Assembly: GCF_009831215.1 (NCBI RefSeq)
Contig: NZ_WUTW01000001.1
Location: forward strand, 310,001-374,000
Reading direction: 5' to 3'
DNA length: 64,000 nucleotides
DNA from: Actinomadura rayongensis
GTDB lineage: Bacteria > Actinomycetota > Actinomycetes > Streptosporangiales > Streptosporangiaceae
The notes below the pieces were generated by a model. That model was not told where the DNA came from. It made no database searches and saw nothing but the letters and a program-made list of their open reading frames with translations. The position numbers were made by a program, and so were the translations under genes. Positions 62,129 through 64,000 of this stretch are shown in pieces (position 1 is the first letter of the stretch; each line of letters begins with the position of its first letter).

Positions 62129-63109
62129 TTAGGAAGCGCGGCTTATGAATGATTCATGAGGATTTTTCGCGACTCGTCGTCCGTACTCGCCGACGAGTGC
62201 GCCGAAAGAACGGATCGTAGCGTTCTCCGTGGCGCTGGACCAGATGGGCACGATATCCCGGGGTGGAACGCCGTGGACGGCGATCAACGCGAGATCGGGA
62301 AAGTTGAACCGTTTCTGGACGGCGTTGACCGTGAGGTAGAGGCCGCGTCCGCGCGCGACGAGCAGCAGAACGTCCTCGGCGGTGAGGTCGTCCTTGCCGG
62401 CCATGGTCGCCAGGTCGTCCTTCGTGTAGCGGAGCGGCAGTCCCGAGGGCGTTTCCCGGGCCGTCCACAGATCCCGCAGGGCCGGTGGAACGCCGTTGCT
62501 CGGGTTGAGGAATTCGTAGCGGCTGAGCACGTCCACGTGGACCGTTTCGCACCGCGCGAGCGGATGGCCCTCGGGGACGAGCACGGCGCGCTCATAACGA
62601 CCGAGCGCCGGCCCAACGGACAGCCCGGCCGCCGCCAGAGCCCGCCCGTCTCCGCAGGGCGCCCACGACAGGACGACGTCCCAGACCCCGTCGATGAGCA
62701 GGTCGTGCGGCAGCAGAGCCCACGGAAACCCGAGCGCGCCGACAACGACCTGACACTCCGGATGCCGGGCCTCCATCTCGGCGGCGAGCCTCACGGCGCA
62801 GTCGCCGAGCCCCGGCAGATACCCGACCCGCAAGACCCCGGAGACCTCCCGGGCGGCGCTCTGCGCGTCCAGCAACGCCGCGGACATCTGCTCGTACCCG
62901 ACCGCGACGGACTCCCGGAACCTCGTCCCGAGCGCGGTGAGCCGGACGCGCCGCGTGGTCCGCTCGAACAGCGGCGCCCCCACCTCCCGCTCCAGCTCCC
63001 GGACGAGCTGACTGACCCGGGCCTGCGTGACCCCGACCCGTCCGGCGGCCCGCCCGAAGTGCAGCTCCTCCGCCACGACCAGGAACGCCTCGACATGCCG
63101 CAACTCCAC
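62129..63109 (-). CDS. LysR-family transcriptional regulator
   Basis: A 326-residue regulator with an N-terminal HTH (FGRAAGRVGVTQARVSQLVRELEREVGAPLFERTTRRV in pieces) and a periplasmic-binding-like effector domain (VLRVGYLPGLGDCAVRLAAEME in pieces). No OxyR redox pair is present. I start it at GTG 63109 after GGGGGAGG, 5 nt upstream; TTG 63157 is possible. It lies 98 nt upstream of the subtilase gene on the same strand but may have its own divergent partner. Confidence 0.9.
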   Translation of the reverse strand: MELRHVEAFLVVAEELHFGRAAGRVGVTQARVSQLVRELEREVGAPLFERTTRRVRLTALGTRFRESVAVGYEQMSAALLDAQSAAREVSGVLRVGYLPGLGDCAVRLAAEMEARHPECQVVVGALGFPWALLPHDLLIDGVWDVVLSWAPCGDGRALAAAGLSVGPALGRYERAVLVPEGHPLARCETVHVDVLSRYEFLNPSNGVPPALRDLWTARETPSGLPLRYTKDDLATMAGKDDLTAEDVLLLVARGRGLYLTVNAVQKRFNFPDLALIAVHGVPPRDIVPIWSSATENATIRSFGALVGEYGRRVAKNPHESFISRAS

Positions 63110-63508
63110 GACGTCCTCCCCCAAGAGCCCCGCGCCATCACAATAAAGACGTCGCAACGCACCCGAAATGATCGCCGCGAACGGTGAGATACGCCATACG
63201 GCTCACTGGAATAGAGCACTCCTTGCGCCGCGCGCGCCGCCCCCGCCGTATCCCGGTTAATTTGCGCACGAGATGACAACGGCAATTCACCCGCCGGCCG
63301 CCGCCGCACCCGCCCGACGGCTCCGCGCGGGCCGTGCCGCGCCGCCCGGACAAACCGCCCGCCGCCCCCCACATCCCACACCCTCGCCATCGCCCAGCAG
63401 CACTCCGACGTGCGCAAACGTCCCGAGAAGGCCAGGAGAGCGGGCGCGTATGGCACAGAAGGCCAACGATCGAGCCTGCGGGACACTTGCCTCATCTACG
63501 ATGGCGAT
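63110..63508. other. intergenic region upstream of the LysR gene
   Basis: About 400 nt. GTGAG (63184-63188) and CTCAC (63202-63206) are 13 nt apart and could be a weak regulatory dyad. TACGAT (63497-63502) is the -10 of the next small gene. I see no gene in the remainder. Confidence 0.4.
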
Positions 63509-63658
63509 GTGACCGAACTTCCGGTCGGCGACGACCACGAGGCGCCCCGGCCCGGCGGCGGGACCGCCGCACCGGCACCGGCCGCGAAGCGTCACCCGGC
63601 CGACGAAGGCCCCGGCTCGGCCCAGCTCATGGACGCCACGAAATGGATCACACGATGA
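63509..63658 (+). CDS. small unknown protein coupled to a HTH protein
   Basis: About 49 residues, VTELPVGDDHEAPRPGGG then Ala/Pro-rich, ending MDATKWITR. Low complexity, with no recognised domain. The start is GTG 63509, 6 nt after a TACGAT -10 (63497-63502), a leaderless layout. The stop overlaps the next ATG as ATGA (63655-63658). Confidence 0.5.
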   Translation: MTELPVGDDHEAPRPGGGTAAPAPAAKRHPADEGPGSAQLMDATKWITR

Positions 63659-64000
63659 CCACCGATCGTCCATCCGCCCCACAGGACTTCTCCGCCCTGT
63701 GGTGGCTGACCCTCCCCGAACTCTGCACCCTGCTGAGCATCAGCCCGCAGGTCTGGGACACCTGGCAGGCCGAGGGCACGGCCCCCACCTCCACCACGGG
63801 CCCGGACGGCGTCACCCGCGTCCACCGAGCCGACCTGGCCGCCTGGCAAGACCGCATGCGCTCCCTCAGCGACTCCCCGTGGCTCAACCCCGCCGAAGCC
63901 CGCGACGCCCTCAAAACAGGCGTCCTCCCCAAACCGGCCGCCGACAAGACCCAGCCGAGCCGCTGGCTCACCGTCCCCCAGATCTGCATAGAACTCGACA
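63655..64000 (+). CDS. tandem helix-turn-helix protein, truncated by the window end
   Basis: At least 115 residues, open at the window edge. Residues about 16-60 (WWLTLPELCTLLSISPQVWDTWQAEGTAP in pieces) look like an excisionase/MerR-type HTH with wing (GVTRVHRADLAAWQ). A second copy begins at SRWLTVPQICIELD (about 102). The same motif opening suggests two HTH domains in tandem. Codon use fits the neighbours. Could be a plasmid/ICE-type Xis or an integrase N-terminus; not resolved. Confidence 0.6.
   Translation, partial: MTTDRPSAPQDFSALWWLTLPELCTLLSISPQVWDTWQAEGTAPTSTTGPDGVTRVHRADLAAWQDRMRSLSDSPWLNPAEARDALKTGVLPKPAADKTQPSRWLTVPQICIELD

Overview
The window reads as chromosomal DNA of a very GC-rich Gram-positive actinomycete. 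Frequent GTG starts, strong third-position GC bias, a conservon (cvn) operon, a SARP regulator, F420-type oxidoreductases, a BldC-like regulator and DUF397 all point that way. Streptosporangiales/Thermomonosporaceae (for example Actinomadura) is my best guess, but it is an inference. I saw no rRNA, tRNA, CRISPR array, complete insertion sequence, integrase or replication origin.

Layout. 0-6 kb: succinate-semialdehyde dehydrogenase and ChoD-like GMC oxidoreductase as a pair, a secreted M43 metalloprotease, and guaA. 6-12 kb: ahpC-ahpD with an OxyR-type site upstream; a Tat-exported sulfatase divergent from its formylglycine-generating enzyme; a secreted cutinase of the PET-hydrolase family; a DUF1801 protein. 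12-20 kb: a LuxR/ATPase regulator, a DUF2269 membrane protein, a two-component system, an Ag85-like esterase, a calerythrin-like EF-hand protein and a GntR/FCD regulator. 20-24.6 kb: a short-chain dehydrogenase and TetR unit behind twin palindromes, a Ddn-like protein, a sulfotransferase-like protein and oxyR. 24.8-32 kb: two tandem giant glycosyltransferase/TagF enzymes for wall polymers. 32-37.5 kb: an accessory block (BldC-like protein, small membrane protein, GntR/UTRA, NUDIX, DUF397, lone AbiEi) flanked by two paralogous methyltransferases. 37.5-44 kb: PadR and membrane protein, CoxG-like SRPBCC, degenerate cupin, a divergent PspC / PspC-kinase / response-regulator system, and a toxin-antitoxin-like pair. 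44-53 kb: a large SARP regulator with CCAAG repeats at its promoter, a hemerythrin-DUF4267 fusion, an F420 LLM oxidoreductase, an SRPBCC protein, a PIG-L deacetylase and pcrA. 53-59.4 kb: conservon cvnABCD plus a CYP157-like P450, with a CYP154-like P450 divergent from it. 59.4-64 kb: a subtilase with a seven-repeat RCC1 propeller inserted between its catalytic Asp and His, a LysR regulator, and a coupled pair of small proteins whose HTH member runs off the end.

How the parts fit. OxyR (23.6 kb) plausibly controls ahpCD (7 kb), which carries a perfect ATAG-N7-CTAT site, although the two are about 16 kb apart. FGE would activate the neighbouring sulfatase. TetR probably represses its own SDR operon through two identical palindromes. 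The large SARP probably acts on its own promoter. The conservon proteins form a membrane-associated GTPase signalling unit with its P450s. Many operons use 4-nt ATGA or GTGA overlaps, and several promoters place a -10 element 6-8 nt before the start codon, suggesting leaderless mRNAs. The most unusual items are the RCC1-in-subtilase protein, the CCAAG repeat promoter, the apparent ATC start of oxyR, the GntR-NUDIX unit with its 11-bp palindrome, and the SDR lacking its catalytic tyrosine.
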